Below are positions 1-6,679 of a DNA stretch of 11,552 bases, piece by piece. The DNA lies in the NCBI GenBank assembly GCA_018700655.1, contig JABIUG010000521.1:1-11552 (forward strand), in the 5' to 3' direction. Each line of letters starts with the position of its first letter. The stretch's first letter is position 1. The stretch comes from Rhodospirillaceae bacterium. Its GTDB lineage: Bacteria > Pseudomonadota > Alphaproteobacteria > SP197. The translations under genes were made by a program, and so were the position numbers. The notes below the pieces were generated by a model that saw only the letters and a list, made by a program, of their open reading frames with translations, made no database searches and had not been told where the DNA came from.

Positions 1-864
1 CAGCTTTGCGCCCGATACCCGAACCGCAGCCATCAGGGTTGCCAGCACGACCGATGCCGTACCCTGGATATCGTCGTTGAAACTGCAAAGCCGGTCGCGG
101 TAGCGCTCCAGCAATGGGCTGGCATGGCTTTGGGCAAAGTCCTCCCATTGCAGGAGAACATTCGGATATTTCTTCTCGACCGCCTGGATGAAGGCCTCAA
201 CGAAATCGTCATAGTCCTGACCGGTTATCCGTTCGTTGCGCCAACCAAGATAGAGCGGATCGGAGATCCTCTCGGGGTCGTTTGTGCCAACGTCGAGCAG
301 GATCGGCAGGGTCGTGGCCGGATCAATCCCGCCACATGCCGAATAAAGCGATAGTTTGCCGATCGGAATGCCCATGCCGCCGGCACCCTGATCGCCAAGG
401 CCCAGAATCCGCTCGCCGTCGGTCACGACAATCACACGGATATCGTCATTGGGCGTGTGATCGAGGATTTCCTCGATCCGGTCCTTCATCGGGTAGGCGA
501 CAAAGAGGCCTCGTGGGCGCCGGTAGATATCGCTGAACTGCTGACAGGCCTCACCGACCGTCGGGGTATAGATGATCGGCAGCATGTCCTGCAGGTGCTC
601 GCGCAACAGGGCATAGAACAGGGTCTCGTTGGTGTCCTGGAGCTGGCGCAGCGTGATGTGACGGCCCAGATCTGTGACCTTGCGCTGATAGGCGGCAAAA
701 GAGCGGCGGACCTGCGTTTCCAGGGCCTCGACATCCGGCGGCAACAGCCCGTGTAGATCGAACGCATCGCGCTCTTGGAAACTGAAGGCAGTGCCTTTGT
801 TTCGGCTCGGATCGGCCAAGAGCTGAGAGCCGGTCCGTCTGACCTTGATCGGTGGATGATCCAT
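1..864 (-). CDS. maeA: NAD-dependent malic enzyme, MaeA/SfcA type (N-terminal part, runs off the window)
   Basis: Oxidative decarboxylation of malate to pyruvate with reduction of a nicotinamide cofactor, in the cytoplasm. The visible 288 codons cover the N-terminal malic domain and the start of the NAD domain; the rest, roughly half of a normal 540-565 residue enzyme, lies beyond base 1. Seen: IIYTPTVG at residues 97-104 with the catalytic Tyr99, GLGDQGAGGMGIPIGKLSLY at 155-174 with the catalytic Lys170, WEDF at 240-243 with metal-ligand acidic residues E241/D242, and FNDDIQGTA at 262-270 with the third metal ligand D265. From memory the protein follows E. coli MaeA closely through this stretch, which favours the NAD enzyme, but the cofactor loop is not visible. 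The start at 864 is preceded by AGGGA (871-875), six bases upstream. It lies 56 bp downstream of the amidotransferase gene on the same strand, so it is probably the fourth gene of one operon. Confidence 0.95.
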   Translation of the reverse strand, partial: MDHPPIKVRRTGSQLLADPSRNKGTAFSFQERDAFDLHGLLPPDVEALETQVRRSFAAYQRKVTDLGRHITLRQLQDTNETLFYALLREHLQDMLPIIYTPTVGEACQQFSDIYRRPRGLFVAYPMKDRIEEILDHTPNDDIRVIVVTDGERILGLGDQGAGGMGIPIGKLSLYSACGGIDPATTLPILLDVGTNDPERISDPLYLGWRNERITGQDYDDFVEAFIQAVEKKYPNVLLQWEDFAQSHASPLLERYRDRLCSFNDDIQGTASVVLATLMAAVRVSGAKL

Positions 865-920
865 GGTGGATCCCTGAATTATCGATTTGGACGATGAGCT
901 TAGACCAGAAAGGCGCGTGT

Positions 921-1736
921 TTATCCCCTTGAGGTCACAACATCGCCAGCCTCTATGGCCAGAAGCGTGCCTGGGTCGAGTGCCAGCCAAGGCTCCGCAG
1001 TAAGCGGCACGGACGCCAGAAGCGCCACCGACTGGCCATCTCCATCCGCTGCGATCGTCACGCCTCCGCCCTGGATCGCGTCGCCATCGGCAACACAGTT
1101 GCGCTGAAGCAGGTGCAGACCGGGGGGACGGCGCGTCCCGTCGTCCTGATGGCGTTCGTGGCTGTGGGCAAAGAGTGTCTCGCCGTCAGCGTAAAGAAAA
1201 TTCGCCGGTCCGAATCCACGCAACTTTGCGGCAAAGGCTTCAATGACATCCAGCCTGTCCTCAAGCGGCGGCGGCGGCGCCTCACCGGCTGACCACAACT
1301 CCGTCAGATCCTCCAGCATGGCGCAGAAGGCATGTTCGGAATCCGTGTCGCCCAGCGGACCAAACCTCCCCAGGGACAATCCGTCTTCACCCAGCACGCC
1401 ATCGACCACGCCGTTATGGGCAAAGACATGCATACGCCCGCCCAGCTCACGCACGAAGGGATGGGTATTGGTGATCGCGACATGGCCGGTCGTGGCATTG
1501 CGGATATGGCTGATTGCCGTCCTGGTTCGCAGGCCCTGATCCTCGACAAACCTTTCCCAGGGACTTTGCGAAGCCTGCTTGGTGTCCTTGATCAGACGGA
1601 TATCGGAATCTTCGTAGTAGGCAATGCCCCAACCATCGCGGTGTGGCCCGGTGCGCCCGCCATGCTGGGCAAACTCCGACAGCGAGAGGTTGACGGTGGT
1701 GGCCTGACGGCTCGATTTGGCAAGGAGTTCACACAT
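921..1736 (-). CDS. Class II glutamine amidotransferase (YafJ/EgtC-like Ntn hydrolase)
   Basis: A stand-alone glutaminase-type domain of 271 residues: the N-terminal nucleophile Cys2 attacks the glutamine amide and releases ammonia or passes it to a partner. Seen: MCELL at the start, so Cys2 becomes N-terminal after Met removal, which also fixes the start codon; DGWGIAY (34-40); SHIRNAT (76-82) with the substrate-binding Arg79; NTHPF (90-94); AHNGV (106-110) with the oxyanion Asn108/Gly109; GDTDSEH (129-135). This motif set is that of the YafJ/EgtC group of putative amidotransferases. There is no synthetase domain on the same chain. No strong Shine-Dalgarno sequence is visible before the start, but the gene begins only 46 bp after the glutamate-synthase-family gene, so coupled expression is likely. 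Partner and acceptor substrate are unknown; the adjacent synthase is an obvious candidate partner, but that is inference. Members of this group also occur without such neighbours. Confidence 0.93.
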   Translation of the reverse strand: MCELLAKSSRQATTVNLSLSEFAQHGGRTGPHRDGWGIAYYEDSDIRLIKDTKQASQSPWERFVEDQGLRTRTAISHIRNATTGHVAITNTHPFVRELGGRMHVFAHNGVVDGVLGEDGLSLGRFGPLGDTDSEHAFCAMLEDLTELWSAGEAPPPPLEDRLDVIEAFAAKLRGFGPANFLYADGETLFAHSHERHQDDGTRRPPGLHLLQRNCVADGDAIQGGGVTIAADGDGQSVALLASVPLTAEPWLALDPGTLLAIEAGDVVTSRG

Positions 1737-1782
1737 GACGTCTATCTTGGTTTGCTGCTCACCCGGCCCAAGTCACGCCCGA

Positions 1783-3372
1783 TCACGATTGGCCGAAGTG
1801 ATCGGGGCCGGCCGCGGCCCAATCGGCTGCCATGCTCTCGGGAATGTTGCCCGATAGCAGCGCACCGTCTGCAACCAGCGGATAAATCTCGTCATAACCC
1901 TGGGCAGTGAGGTTGTCGGAGCGATGTTTGATGTGCCGGCGGCGCAACTGATCTGGATGATCGAGCCCGATGGCGCCCAGAAGATCGCGGAAGGTCTCCA
2001 ACGTTCGCCGGTGATAGTTGGCGACACGCGGCGCCTTGTCTTTGACCCTCAGGGCACGGGTTCTATGCCAATCCTGGGTCGCGACACCGGTCGGGCAGGT
2101 GTTGGAATGGCATTGCAGTGCCTGGATGCAGCCCACCGTGAACATGAAGGCACGTGCGGCAACACAGATATCGGCACCCAGCGCCATCTTCGTGATCATG
2201 TCGAAACCCGTGGCGATCTTTCCACTCGCGATCAGGCGTATGTCATCGCGCAACCCGGCGCCAACCAGCGCATCATGAACGAAGGCAAGGCCTTCGTTGA
2301 TCGGGGTCCCGAGCCGGTTGGTGAATTCCAGAGGCGCCGCGCCGGTACCACCTTCGGCGCCATCGACCTGGATGAAATCGGGTTTTATCCCGGTTTCCTG
2401 CATCGCCTTGACGATGCCCAGAAATTCACTGCGGTCGCCCACGCAAAGCTTGAAACCGACCGGTTTGCCTTCGCTCAACTCACGCAACTGCGCAACGAAG
2501 GCCAGCAGTTCACGCGGTGTCGCAAACGCGCTGTGTGTCGGCGGCGACAGACAATCTTGACCCATCGGGATGCCGCGGATCCTGGCAATTTCCGGGGTAA
2601 TCTTGGCAGCCGGCAGCACACCTCCATGGGACGGCTTGGCCCCCTGGGAGAGTTTGATCGAGATCATCTTGACCTGATCGTGGCGCGACTTCTTGGCAAA
2701 GACCTCAGGGTCGAAGTCACCTTCAAGTGTGCGGCACCCGAAGTAACCCGTGCCCAGTTGCCAGACCAGATCACCACCACCTTCGAGATGATGGAGGGAA
2801 AGGCTGCCCTCTCCGGTATCCTGCCAGCAGCCGGCCTGTTTGGCCCCTGTGTTGATCGCAAAAACGGCCCTGGCCGAAAGCGAACCAAAGCTCATCGACG
2901 AGACATTGAGGCGCGAGGCGTCATAGGGCTTCAGGCAATCAGGCCCACCGATCAAAACCCGACCGGCTTCTTCGCCGACGTGTTTGACGTTGATGGAATG
3001 CAGCATGAAATCGTCACCTTCGACCATCAGATCATGCTGGGTACCAAACGGCAGCAGGGCCTCGCCACCTTCTGCGCGCGCGTTCACGAGATCACGGGTC
3101 TCACGCGAATACGGACGGCCAGACTGATTGGTATTGATGAAGTACTGCTGAATGTTGGGCCGGATGAACTCGGCGAAATAACGGCCATGGCCGATCAGGG
3201 GATAATTACGCAAGACGTTGTGCTTCGAGATGACCGCATCATACAGGCCGACCACGACCAGCGGGCCGATCACCAGAAGCGTCCAGAGAATGTCGTGGCC
3301 GATCAGCGACAGCGCCGCCACGACCAGCAGGGACAACGACGCGAGAATAAAGAACCACTGACGTGGAATCAT
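1783..3372 (-). CDS. FMN-binding glutamate synthase family protein, membrane-anchored
   Basis: A 529-residue protein of the glutamate-synthase FMN-domain family (YerD-like, usually about 500-550 residues). Two hydrophobic segments near residues 7-24 and 28-48 should anchor it in the inner membrane; the (beta/alpha)8 barrel follows from about residue 80. Seen: SMSFGSLS (159-166), DTGEGSLS (185-192), KLSQGAKPSHGG (240-251), VDGAEGGTGAAP (336-347), SGKIATGFD (383-391), and cysteines C415, C421 and C426 with the C-x5-C-x4-C spacing of the 3Fe-4S cluster of GltB. Cofactor-binding parts of glutamate synthase are therefore retained, but the N-terminal glutaminase and C-terminal GltB domains are absent. 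A separate class II amidotransferase is encoded 46 bp downstream. The likely chemistry is flavin-dependent amino transfer to 2-oxoglutarate or an analogue; the true substrate and electron donor are not shown by the sequence. The start at 3372 is supported by the hydrophobic N-terminus and a weak GGGG upstream. Confidence 0.93.
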   Translation of the reverse strand: MIPRQWFFILASLSLLVVAALSLIGHDILWTLLVIGPLVVVGLYDAVISKHNVLRNYPLIGHGRYFAEFIRPNIQQYFINTNQSGRPYSRETRDLVNARAEGGEALLPFGTQHDLMVEGDDFMLHSINVKHVGEEAGRVLIGGPDCLKPYDASRLNVSSMSFGSLSARAVFAINTGAKQAGCWQDTGEGSLSLHHLEGGGDLVWQLGTGYFGCRTLEGDFDPEVFAKKSRHDQVKMISIKLSQGAKPSHGGVLPAAKITPEIARIRGIPMGQDCLSPPTHSAFATPRELLAFVAQLRELSEGKPVGFKLCVGDRSEFLGIVKAMQETGIKPDFIQVDGAEGGTGAAPLEFTNRLGTPINEGLAFVHDALVGAGLRDDIRLIASGKIATGFDMITKMALGADICVAARAFMFTVGCIQALQCHSNTCPTGVATQDWHRTRALRVKDKAPRVANYHRRTLETFRDLLGAIGLDHPDQLRRRHIKHRSDNLTAQGYDEIYPLVADGALLSGNIPESMAADWAAAGPDHFGQS

Positions 3373-3418
3373 GAAACAACCCCAGATTTGGTAAACAGGT
3401 TTCTGGCCAGTGTTCTGA

Positions 3419-4486
3419 TCAGTATTTCAGCACGCCGGGCTTCAGCACCTTTGTGGCGTCGCCGCGGTAACGGGTCTCGTTGCGGCTCTGGGGATCAATT
3501 CCCCGGGCTCGGTAAATCTCGATCGTCTCGTCGATCGGTCGGCGCTCGCCCTCATGTGCCGTCAGCCACAGGCGCAGCAGCATGCGGCCGGTATCGGCGC
3601 CTGGCGTGTCTTCGAAACCGCTGCGGGCATGGAGCACGGTGTGGTTATTGGCCAGCAGCATCTGGCCCGGCTGCATCATGAACTCGAGCTTCATTTCCGG
3701 ACGCAACGCGACGTCGTCAAAGTAACCCAGTGCGTCGCGATCAGTATCGCTCAGCTCCTCACCGAGTTCCTCGTAGGCCATATAGATATAGCCTGCGACA
3801 TAGCGGCAGGTGACGTAGCCATCACGTTCAGAAAGCACGGGCACATGGTGCTCCGTGACAGGCGCTTCACCCGGTCCCTCCTCACCGAAACGGTGGTAGC
3901 GAAAACCGCGATAGAGCGGCTCGAGATATTCCGGCTTTTCTTCAAGGATGGCGTTGTGAACCGCGACCGCGCTGGCGTACTGCGACTCACCACCGGTCTC
4001 GCCGGCCCGGATCGAGAGCATGCCCAGGATATCGCAGGCATCGGTGTGGAGCGTGAGCGGCAGGGAATTGCGATAGGCACGCTCCTTGGGATCCTTGCCC
4101 CCGACATTGACAACATGGCCGAGCCGATCGCCCATCACCGATTGCGACTGCCCTTTGCCGAAATGCGTGCCGATGCCCCAATAGATGATCTCGGCCTTTT
4201 CCAGTGACCAGTCCTCTACCGGGAGTCGATCGACCAGAACAATGCCCCTGCCCCACATGACCTCTTCATAGATGGCACGCAAGTCGGCCGCGATCGATGG
4301 CAGGAGAAAGTGCTCGTGTTCGACCTGGTCGAGCGTCAGCCCCCTGGCCGCCACCTGCTCATAGGCTTCTTCCAGCGCATCAATATGGCGCTGCTTCCAG
4401 GCGACCTTGATCGAGTCGACCGAGCCCAGCCCGGTCGCCGTCCAGGCTGACGGGTGCGCGACCTCTTGGGTGTAAGTTTGTGCCAT
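3419..4486 (-). CDS. TauD/TfdA-family Fe(II)/2-oxoglutarate-dependent dioxygenase
   Basis: A 355-residue cytoplasmic oxygenase that couples 2-oxoglutarate decarboxylation to succinate with oxidation of a small substrate. Seen: LHTDA (146-150) supplies the iron ligands His147 and Asp149; NNHTVLHAR (280-288) supplies the distal ligand, most likely His286; R305 in MLLRLWL (302-308) suits the Arg that binds the 2-oxoglutarate carboxylate. The core between is consistent with a double-stranded beta-helix enzyme. Start choice: an in-frame ATG lies 13 codons further upstream (4525), but the ATG at 4486 sits directly behind GGAGGTGATC, a near-perfect ribosome binding site, and the 13 extra residues look non-coding. 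It is the first gene of the probable four-gene minus-strand operon, 46 bp ahead of the glutamate-synthase-family gene. Substrate is unknown: TauD relatives act on taurine, carnitine-type betaines, aromatic ethers and amino acids, and nothing here selects among them. Confidence 0.92.
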   Translation of the reverse strand: MAQTYTQEVAHPSAWTATGLGSVDSIKVAWKQRHIDALEEAYEQVAARGLTLDQVEHEHFLLPSIAADLRAIYEEVMWGRGIVLVDRLPVEDWSLEKAEIIYWGIGTHFGKGQSQSVMGDRLGHVVNVGGKDPKERAYRNSLPLTLHTDACDILGMLSIRAGETGGESQYASAVAVHNAILEEKPEYLEPLYRGFRYHRFGEEGPGEAPVTEHHVPVLSERDGYVTCRYVAGYIYMAYEELGEELSDTDRDALGYFDDVALRPEMKLEFMMQPGQMLLANNHTVLHARSGFEDTPGADTGRMLLRLWLTAHEGERRPIDETIEIYRARGIDPQSRNETRYRGDATKVLKPGVLKY

Positions 4487-4496
4487 GATCACCTCC
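4487..4496 (-). promoter_or_regulatory. Strong ribosome binding site that decides the dioxygenase start
   Basis: Read on the minus strand this is GGAGGTGATC immediately before ATG, an almost complete match to the anti-Shine-Dalgarno sequence. It shows that translation starts at 4486 and not at the in-frame upstream ATG at 4525. Confidence 0.85.
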
Positions 4497-4524
4497 GCTG
4501 GATGAGCCGTCCCATCATCTAACA

Positions 4525-4535
4525 AGGTTCAACCT
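4525..4535. promoter_or_regulatory. Short palindrome in the divergent dioxygenase/pseudogene intergenic region
   Basis: AGGTT-C-AACCT is a perfect 11-bp palindrome with an odd centre. It lies in the 65-bp gap between the dioxygenase start (4486) and the divergent pseudogene (4552), where the operon promoter should be. It could be an operator half for an unidentified repressor. Palindromes this short arise by chance, and I could not pick a convincing -35/-10 pair around it. Confidence 0.25.
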
Positions 4536-4551
4536 ACCGGGTCCAGACAAC

Positions 4552-5313
4552 ATGACTTTGCAAGCAGGCATGAAACACACCCTCGAGGGACCGGAACTGC
4601 GCGATCTGATCTGGTCGTGGCGGGCCCATGATGGTGTCTCCTTCAGCGTCGGTGTGCCCGGCATAGTCGCCTAATTCCACGCCATGCCGGGTGAGACCTT
4701 GACCTGGAGCACAGGCTCGCGAGGCCTTGTCGCGGCGTGTTCAGGCGGATCATTCCGGCTGTCGTCAAACAATCGTGTCCTTGTCCTGCCTTACGATCTC
4801 GAAAGCCGGAGGCCCGGCCACCGGGTCCGCGGCGTTCTTTTCTGCTAGCAGGAAGATGATGCGCGCATGGCCGCGCGCACCACCCTTGCCGAGGTCGGCG
4901 AACACGACGGTGCTGTCTTGTTCGACATCGGAGCCAGCGCGGCAACCATCGATGCCCTGGTCATGGTCTCAGATCCCGAGCTGACCGAAACGCTGCGTGG
5001 AGCCCAGGGCGAGCGCCTTGTCGGCACCCATCACCCGGCCCTGATGGCGCTGGTTGCCGCCAGTCCGCCCCGGCTCTTCCGATCGGCTCTGGTGGCGATC
5101 AGCGTGACACAGCCGATTGCCACCGAGGAGACACCACACGGGCCCCATACCCACCTTCTGCCCGACCTGATCGATGGCAGCACCCATGACCGGCGCATCA
5201 CGGTGCCGCACGGCTGGTTACCCACACTCACGATGCACATTCCGGACGATGATGCGGACTTTCCGACCCTGACCGAACGCTTCGGCTTGGCAGCGATGGC
5301 TTCGAACCGATAG
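4552..5313 (+). pseudogene. Disrupted gene of an uncharacterised family (possibly DUF6925), two in-frame stops
   Basis: One reading frame of 254 codons runs from ATG 4552 to TAG 5311-5313 without a frameshift but is interrupted by TAA at 4672-4674 and TAG at 4846-4848. Protein-like sequence continues on both sides of each stop: SVGVPGIVA, stop, FHAMPGE; then GVLFC, stop, QEDDARM; then a long intact part with AVLFDIGASAATID and PHGPHTHLLPDL followed by THDRRITVPHGWLP. From memory this resembles an uncharacterised alphaproteobacterial family I associate with DUF6925, in which the first stop stands where IAEFH is usual, a one-base GAA-to-TAA change. The family name is tentative and no function is known. 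The last 148 codons (ATG 4867) are open and could be expressed as a truncated protein; AGGAAG lies about 8 bases ahead of that ATG. The frame ends 22 bp before the ArsC-like gene, suggesting they were once co-transcribed. Sequencing error is possible but would have to occur twice. Confidence 0.65.
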
Positions 5314-5321
5314 TTTTGGAG

Positions 5322-5329
5322 AAGGAGGA
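5322..5329 (+). promoter_or_regulatory. Strong ribosome binding site of the ArsC/YffB-like gene
   Basis: AAGGAGGA lies six bases before the ATG at 5336 and fixes that start. It lies just behind the stop of the disrupted upstream frame, so this gene can be translated independently of the broken one. Confidence 0.8.
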
Positions 5330-5335
5330 TCGCCC

Positions 5336-5686
5336 ATGCTCACAGTCTATGGCCTGAAGAACTGCGACACCTGCAAGAAGGCCCTGGCCTGGCTCAAGGC
5401 CAACAACATCGAACACCGCTACCACGATGTGCGCGCCGATGGCCTTGATGCCGGTGCGGTCGCAAGCTGGATGGAGGAATTGGGTCACGCGGTGCTGGTC
5501 AACACGCGCGGCACGACCTGGCGCGGCCTGCCGGACGAAGACAAAGCGGATCTCGACAGCGCCAGGGCGATCGATTTGATCATGGCCCAGCCGGCCATCA
5601 TGAAACGGCCGGTCTTCGATCTGGGCAACAAACGCCTGGTCGGCTTCAAGCCGGCCCAACAGGAAGAGCTGCTGGCTTACACATAA
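5336..5686 (+). CDS. ArsC/Spx-family thioredoxin-fold reductase, YffB-like
   Basis: A 116-residue thioredoxin-fold protein of the ArsC family, about the length of E. coli YffB (around 118). Seen: YGLKNCDTCKKALAWL at 5-20 with Cys10 and Cys13 as a CxxC pair at the start of the first helix; NTRGTTWRGL in the middle; and MKRPVFDLGNKRLVGF near the C-terminus, which carries the basic residue and the cis-Pro-type RPV segment of the fold. YffB-type members look glutathione-linked and are commonly annotated as arsenate reductase, but arsenate activity is not established for this subgroup, and no arsenic resistance genes (arsB, acr3, arsR) are nearby. It follows the disrupted gene by 22 bp on the same strand. 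Its 3' end overlaps the convergent Lrp-type regulator by 10 bp. Family assignment is secure, physiological role is not. Confidence 0.93.
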   Translation: MLTVYGLKNCDTCKKALAWLKANNIEHRYHDVRADGLDAGAVASWMEELGHAVLVNTRGTTWRGLPDEDKADLDSARAIDLIMAQPAIMKRPVFDLGNKRLVGFKPAQQEELLAYT

Positions 5687-6138
5687 GCCAGCGGCAATTC
5701 CGAGGTGTGTTTGATCCGCTCCATCGCGAACATGGAACTCACATCGAAGAACCGGGCCTTGGCGATCAGGGCCTTGTAGACCCGGTCATAGGCCTGGATG
5801 TCGGGTACCACGACCTTCAGCAGATAGTCGATCTCGCCCGCCATCCGATAGATCTCCACGACCTCGGGCACGCTTGCGACGCCCTCGGCAAAGGTCGCGA
5901 GCCAGTCTTCGTTATGCTGGTCGGTCCGCACGGCGACGAAGACCGTGATCGGCACGTTCATCCGGTCGGGATCAAGCAGTGCAACGCGACGCGCGATATA
6001 GCCGTCGCGTTCCAGACGCTGCAGACGACGCCAGCATGGTGTGGTCGAGAGATGCACCTTCTCCGACATCTCCGCCAGCGACAGCGTCGCGTCCTGCTGG
6101 ACCAGAGCGAGCAGCGCCTTATCCGTCTCATTAAGCAT
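5677..6138 (-). CDS. Lrp/AsnC-family transcriptional regulator
   Basis: A 153-residue regulator of normal Lrp/AsnC length. The N-terminal winged helix-turn-helix spans about residues 3-52, with LSLAEMSEKVHLSTTPCWRRL (19-39) as the HTH; the PCWRR recognition-helix segment resembles the DecR/BkdR subgroup. The C-terminal RAM domain covers about 64-145 and includes the typical turn GEIDYLLKVVVPD (101-113), where amino acid effectors bind between subunits. Lrp-type proteins form dimers to octamers and bind 15-bp palindromic sites, often controlling a neighbouring or divergent amino acid gene and themselves. No Shine-Dalgarno is visible before ATG 6138; the upstream DNA is AT-rich (TATATAAAAT on the minus strand). 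The divergent gene is the DUF6356 protein at 6306, with hyuAB behind it. Control of hyuAB or of itself is plausible inference. The gene ends inside the ArsC-like gene. Confidence 0.93.
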   Translation of the reverse strand: MLNETDKALLALVQQDATLSLAEMSEKVHLSTTPCWRRLQRLERDGYIARRVALLDPDRMNVPITVFVAVRTDQHNEDWLATFAEGVASVPEVVEIYRMAGEIDYLLKVVVPDIQAYDRVYKALIAKARFFDVSSMFAMERIKHTSELPLAYV

Positions 6139-6163
6139 TTGATTTTATATACCATTAGTTTTA

Positions 6164-6178
6164 GAGAAAACTATTCTC
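6164..6178. promoter_or_regulatory. Candidate Lrp/AsnC-type operator
   Basis: GAGAAAACTATTCTC is a 15-bp imperfect palindrome (six of seven pairs match around the centre). It lies 26-40 bp upstream of the regulator start and has the length and AT-rich core of Lrp-family sites, so autoregulation is plausible. The match to the E. coli Lrp consensus is only partial. Confidence 0.4.
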
Positions 6179-6199
6179 ACTCAGAGCCATCAACTGCGC

Positions 6200-6220
6200 A
6201 AGGAAAGCAAACATTTCCTT
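6200..6220. other. Stem-loop in the lrp/DUF6356 intergenic region
   Basis: Arms AAGGAAA (6200-6206) and TTTCCTT (6214-6220) pair perfectly over 7 bp around a 7-base loop. It stands between the candidate operator and the second stem-loop at 6251. There is no U-tract, so an intrinsic terminator is unlikely. It could be an operator or an RNA hairpin in the DUF6356 leader. Confidence 0.4.
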
Positions 6221-6250
6221 CGGCGTATTCGTTAGCCTTCCGGGTAATGA

Positions 6251-6268
6251 GGTTCCCTGAAGGGAACC
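6251..6268. other. Perfect stem-loop in the probable 5' leader of the DUF6356 gene
   Basis: GGTTCCC and GGGAACC pair perfectly over 7 bp around a TGAA tetraloop (or 8 bp around GA). The stem ends 37 bases before the start codon at 6306. It could be a protein-binding palindrome or a leader hairpin. No poly-T follows, so it is not a standard terminator. Confidence 0.45.
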
Positions 6269-6305
6269 CGGGAGGGCCGTCGCGTTCACGCTGTTTGGAG
6301 AAGTC

Positions 6306-6560
6306 ATGATCCGCCTTTTTACCCACCACCCCGAGACCGTCGGCGAAACCTATCTCGAGCACATGGCTGTTGCCTCGTCGTTCGGCTTTCGCATGTTCTT
6401 CGCCAGCCTGGCCTGCATGGTCCACGCGTTTTTGCCCTTTCTGTGCGTCAAGACCGGCAGTGCCGCGATCACCCAGTTGCACGACCGCATGGTGACCAAC
6501 CGGCACAACCAGACGGCCGCAGCAGTCGATCGCCAGAGCGCCATGGCTGGCAGCGACTGA
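6306..6560 (+). CDS. DUF6356 family small membrane protein
   Basis: An 84-residue protein of unknown function. Its opening, MIRLFTHHPETVGETYLEHM, followed by a hydrophobic stretch at about residues 25-48 (FGFRMFFASLACMVHAFLPF) and the tail TGSAAITQLHDRMVTNR, is the pattern I recall for DUF6356, an alphaproteobacterial family of about 70-90 residues. One membrane segment is likely; the polar C-terminus has no visible catalytic motif. ATG 6306 is preceded by GGAGAAG (6297-6303), a good ribosome binding site. It is divergent from the Lrp-type gene across a 167-bp regulatory-looking gap and lies 119 bp ahead of hyuA on the same strand. A role with hyuAB is not shown by the sequence. The family is widespread in contexts without hydantoinase genes, so the adjacency may be accidental. 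Confidence 0.85.
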   Translation: MIRLFTHHPETVGETYLEHMAVASSFGFRMFFASLACMVHAFLPFLCVKTGSAAITQLHDRMVTNRHNQTAAAVDRQSAMAGSD

Positions 6561-6574
6561 CCCTCGCGCTGCTG

Positions 6575-6594
6575 AGCGACACAAAAACGTCGCT
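6575..6594. terminator. Stem-loop after the DUF6356 gene (weak terminator candidate)
   Basis: AGCGAC (6575-6580) and GTCGCT (6589-6594) form a perfect 6-bp stem around an 8-base A-rich loop, 14 bases after the DUF6356 stop. On the plus strand AAACTG follows rather than a T-run, so if it terminates at all it is inefficient. It could equally be an operator ahead of hyuA. Confidence 0.3.
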
Positions 6595-6679
6595 AAACTG
6601 ACAAAACCACCACGAATTCGATTGTCACCAACCCACCGCGCTGGCAGCGTTCGCCGCGTCACTTATTGGTGGAGTTGTG

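Noticed and set aside
1332..1910. Open frame of 192 codons on the plus strand over the amidotransferase gene
   Set aside because: Opposite a gene with a clear Cys2 amidotransferase motif set; the product resembles no family.
3382..3406. Inverted repeat CCAGA...TCTGG in the gap between the dioxygenase and glutamate-synthase-family genes
   Set aside because: Only five paired bases around a 15-base loop and no T-tract; too weak to call a terminator or to split the operon.
1924..3681. Open frame of 585 codons on the plus strand, opposite the glutamate-synthase-family gene and the end of the dioxygenase gene
   Set aside because: It is antisense to two genes with unmistakable family motifs, has Arg/Gln/Asp-rich composition with no recognisable domain, and is the kind of long mirror frame expected from strong GC bias at third positions.
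4487..4525. N-terminal extension of the dioxygenase by 13 residues from an upstream in-frame ATG
   Set aside because: The near-perfect ribosome binding site at 4487-4496 lies inside this extension and points to ATG 4486.
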